Source: Burkholderiaceae bacterium
Lineage (GTDB): Bacteria; Pseudomonadota; Gammaproteobacteria; Burkholderiales; Burkholderiaceae_E
Assembly: GCA_023383035.1 (NCBI GenBank)
Contig: JAHDYE010000004.1
Coordinates: forward strand, 1 to 41,719
Length of the DNA stretch: 41,719 nt
Reading direction: 5' to 3'
Positions 39,674-41,719 of the stretch are shown here, piece by piece. The notes under the pieces are model-generated. The model saw only the letters and a list, made by a program, of their open reading frames with translations, had not been told where the DNA came from and did no database searches. The position numbers and the translations under genes are program-made. The first letter of the stretch is position 1, and every line of letters starts with the position of its first letter.

Positions 39674-41059
39674 TCAAGCCAGGCGTCGCGGCAACTCGAT
39701 CTCGACGACGAGGCCGCCGCCCTCACGATTGCGTGCACCGATGTGCCCGCCGTGCGCCTCGATCGCGCGCCGCGCGATCGCCAGCCCGAGACCGAAACCG
39801 CCGGCCGGGGCGCCGCTGCGCGCGCGCTGGAACGGTTCGAAGATCGCTTCGAGCTCCTCGGTGGGCACGCCGGGTCCGCGATCGGCCACGGCGAGCACGA
39901 ACGCGCCGGGCTGGTTGCCGGATTCCTCGCGCAGCCGCGCGCCCACTTCGACGACCGTCCCTTCGCCGGTGTACTTCACCGCGTTGCGGATCACGTTCTC
40001 GAACGCCCGGTGGATCAGCTCGGCGCGCACCGTCGCCATGGCCGTGGCGTCGCCCGAGAACGTCACGTCGCGTCCGCTCGCCCGCGCCTCGAAGCGCGCA
40101 TCGTCGACGATCGCGGCCACCAGATCGATCAGATCGACCGTTTCCAGCGGCGGCAGCGTGCTGCCGGCCTCCAGCCGGGCCAGTGCGAGCAGTTCGCCCA
40201 CCAGCCCGTCGAGCCTGACGGCGTCGCGCTCGATACGCTCGAGCATCGCCTCGGTGCGTTCGGGGTTCTGTCGCGCCAGCTCGATCGCCGCCTGCAGCCG
40301 CGCCAGCGGCGAGCGCAGCTCGTGCGAGACGTCGTGCAGCAGCCGTCGCTGCGAGGCGATCAGCTGCTGCAACCGGCGCGCCATCTGGTCGAAGTCGTGT
40401 CCCAGATCGGCCAGCTCGTCAGCGCGCCGGCCCATCAGCGGTGCCACGCGCGTGTCGAGGCGGCCTTCGGCCAGCGCCGCCGCCGCACGGCGCAGATGCC
40501 GGATCGGCTTGGTCAACGACCAGGCGAGCAACGCGCTGAAGGCAAGACTGGCGAGCAGGCCGATCGCGGCGATCATGTGCGCGGGCAGCGGTTCGGGCGC
40601 GCCGGCGCGTCGCCCCGGGCGCGGCCCCGGGCGCGCCGGCGCATCCAGTCCGGGGGGCACGAACAGCAACAGGCCGCTCGCTTCGTCGAAGCGCACCACC
40701 CGCGTCGCACGGGGCGTGACCGGGCCGTCGAGCAGCCGGCGCGCGTGCTCCAGCGCCTCGGCCGGCACGCTGCGCCCGAGCAGCTCGCGGCCGTCGCGGT
40801 CCACTGCGTAGACGATCGCCGGGCTCCACGGCGCGCCGGTCTCGTCCAGCAGCGCGCGCAGCGCGGGCACGCCGCCGTGGCGCAGCGTGGCGGCGGCCGA
40901 TTGCAGCGCGAGCGCCGCGCGCGGGCCTGCGGCCAGCGTCGGTTCGGCGCGCTCGACGCGCTGCTGCTGGTGCAGCCACACGAGCGAGCCGACCGCCGCG
41001 CCGGCCAGCAGCAGCGTCAGCCAGAACGCGAGGAAGAACTTCCAGAACAGTCGACCCAT
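39674..41059 (-). CDS. Sensor histidine kinase, CpxA/RstB-like
   Basis: A 461-residue membrane kinase. TM1 is at about 8-30 and TM2 at about 161-182; between them is a periplasmic domain of about 130 residues rich in Ala, Arg and Pro (PARPGPRPGRRAGAPEP). A HAMP domain follows TM2. The H-box HDVSHELRSPLARLQ has phospho-accepting H246. ATP-binding motifs are NVIRNAVKYT (N-box), DRGPGV (G1) and GGFGLGLAIA (G2). It follows the regulator gene by 22 bp. The signal is unknown; the layout suggests envelope stress or a similar cue. Base use is markedly more GC-rich than in the catabolic block. Confidence 0.94.
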   Translation of the reverse strand: MGRLFWKFFLAFWLTLLLAGAAVGSLVWLHQQQRVERAEPTLAAGPRAALALQSAAATLRHGGVPALRALLDETGAPWSPAIVYAVDRDGRELLGRSVPAEALEHARRLLDGPVTPRATRVVRFDEASGLLLFVPPGLDAPARPGPRPGRRAGAPEPLPAHMIAAIGLLASLAFSALLAWSLTKPIRHLRRAAAALAEGRLDTRVAPLMGRRADELADLGHDFDQMARRLQQLIASQRRLLHDVSHELRSPLARLQAAIELARQNPERTEAMLERIERDAVRLDGLVGELLALARLEAGSTLPPLETVDLIDLVAAIVDDARFEARASGRDVTFSGDATAMATVRAELIHRAFENVIRNAVKYTGEGTVVEVGARLREESGNQPGAFVLAVADRGPGVPTEELEAIFEPFQRARSGAPAGGFGLGLAIARRAIEAHGGHIGARNREGGGLVVEIELPRRLA

Positions 41060-41081
41060 CGTCGCTTCCGCCCGCCCGGTG

Positions 41082-41719
41082 TCACTCGAGCAGGAACTGG
41101 TAGCCGCGGCCGCGCACCGTCTCGATCCACGAACGCCCGTCGTCGCGCTGGCCGAGCTTCTGGCGCAGGCTGCTCACGTGCACGTCGATGCTGCGGTCGA
41201 AGCGCGCCAGCGGACGGCCGAGCGCCTGCTCGGACAGCTCGGACTTGTCCACCACGCGGCCGGCCTGGCGCGCGAGCACTTCCAGCAGGCTGAATTCGGT
41301 ACTGGTCAGTGCGAGCGCCTCGCCGCGCCACAGCGCGCGACGCCGGCCCGGCCACAGCGACAGCGGCCCCGCGACAAGCGTCTCGTCGGCGACCGGGCCG
41401 GGCTCGCCCGGCCGCGCCCGGCGCAGGATCGCGCGCAGCCTCGCAGCGAGCTCGCGCGGCGTGCACGGCTTGGGCACGTAGTCGTCGGCGCCCAGCTCCA
41501 GGCCGACGATGCGGTCGACGTCGTCGCCCTTGGCGGTGAGCATCAGCACCGGGACACGGCTGGCCACGCGGATGCGGCGCAGCGCCTCGACGCCGTCGAT
41601 CTTCGGCATCATCACGTCGAGCACCACGATGTCGTAGCCGCCGTCGAGCGCGCGCTCGACGCCGGCCGCGCCGGCGAGCACGGCGGCGGTGTCGAAGCCT
41701 TCCCGCTGCAGGTACTCGC
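41082..41719 (-). CDS. OmpR/PhoB-type response regulator (N-terminus beyond window end)
   Basis: The last 212 residues of a response regulator; the reading frame stays open to the window end (EYLQREGFDTAAVLAG...). The receiver domain shows the phospho-acceptor region IVVLDVMMPKIDG, the switch threonine in LMLTAKGD, and the conserved lysine in YVPKPCTPREL. The C-terminal winged helix is OmpR-type (LTSTEFSLLEVLARQ; RSIDVHVSSLRQKLG; ETVRGRGYQFL). It probably acts with the kinase encoded downstream. The upstream part and promoter are outside the window. Confidence 0.95.
   Translation of the reverse strand, partial: EYLQREGFDTAAVLAGAAGVERALDGGYDIVVLDVMMPKIDGVEALRRIRVASRVPVLMLTAKGDDVDRIVGLELGADDYVPKPCTPRELAARLRAILRRARPGEPGPVADETLVAGPLSLWPGRRRALWRGEALALTSTEFSLLEVLARQAGRVVDKSELSEQALGRPLARFDRSIDVHVSSLRQKLGQRDDGRSWIETVRGRGYQFLLE

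Noticed and set aside
1-41719. CRISPR array, tRNA, rRNA, insertion sequence or phage attachment site
   Set aside because: No regularly spaced repeats, cloverleaf-like sequences, transposase or integrase motifs, or target-site duplications were seen by eye. A tRNA or repeat-finding program was not run.

Overview
The window is about 41.7 kb of high-GC DNA. It carries densely packed operons, TRAP and Liv-type transporters, IclR regulators and a CpxAR/RstAB-like two-component pair. This gene style suggests a Pseudomonadota, most likely a betaproteobacterium of the Burkholderiales type. That placement is an inference from gene style, not a database match. No rRNA, tRNA, integrase, insertion sequence or CRISPR array was seen.

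Layout. Both ends are housekeeping-like: the C-terminal part of a UvrD/Rep-family helicase on the left (3-836, +), and an OmpR-type response regulator (cut by the window end) with its sensor kinase on the right (39674-41719, -). Between them lies a catabolic block of about 38 kb. From left to right it holds:
- an unusual Clp/Hsp100 ATPase (990-3224, +);
- a minus-strand operon, read from right to left, of MmgE/PrpD protein, TRAP transporter (P, Q, M) and CobW-family GTPase (8577 down to 3193);
- a divergent plus-strand operon of a second MmgE/PrpD protein, formyl-THF deformylase PurU, a complete Liv-type ABC transporter and a ThDP-dependent decarboxylase-like enzyme (8919-17345);
- a three-subunit molybdenum hydroxylase (17564-21436, +);
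- two divergent IclR regulators (21493-22269, - and 22751-23539, +);
- a second three-subunit molybdenum hydroxylase with a different gene order (23594-27422, +);
- a dihydropyrimidinase/hydantoinase-type cyclic amidohydrolase and a carbamoylase-like nitrilase-fold enzyme (27419-29692, +);
- heterotetrameric sarcosine oxidase soxBDAG (29803-34963, +);
- a Pot-type ABC transporter (35049-39595, +).

How the genes may work together (inference). Two molybdenum hydroxylases that can insert oxygen into N-heterocyclic rings, a cyclic amidohydrolase that opens hydantoin-like rings, and a carbamoylase-like hydrolase that frees an amino acid lead into a sarcosine oxidase that removes N-methyl groups onto tetrahydrofolate. 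PurU, encoded in the neighbouring operon, would release the one-carbon unit as formate and recycle THF. This reads as a complete route from an N-methylated N-heterocycle (imidazole-, pyrimidine- or purine-like) to glycine or another simple amino acid plus C1 units. Three uptake systems are included. The true substrate cannot be read from the sequence.

Regulation. The same 14-bp palindrome, TTCGC-N4-GCGAA, occurs in the divergent promoter region between the two MmgE/PrpD operons (8690-8703) and just downstream of a good sigma-70-type promoter before the first molybdenum hydroxylase (17444-17457). The two IclR proteins share an almost identical recognition helix, so one or both are the obvious candidates to bind it. 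This would tie the left operons and the central catabolic genes into one regulon.
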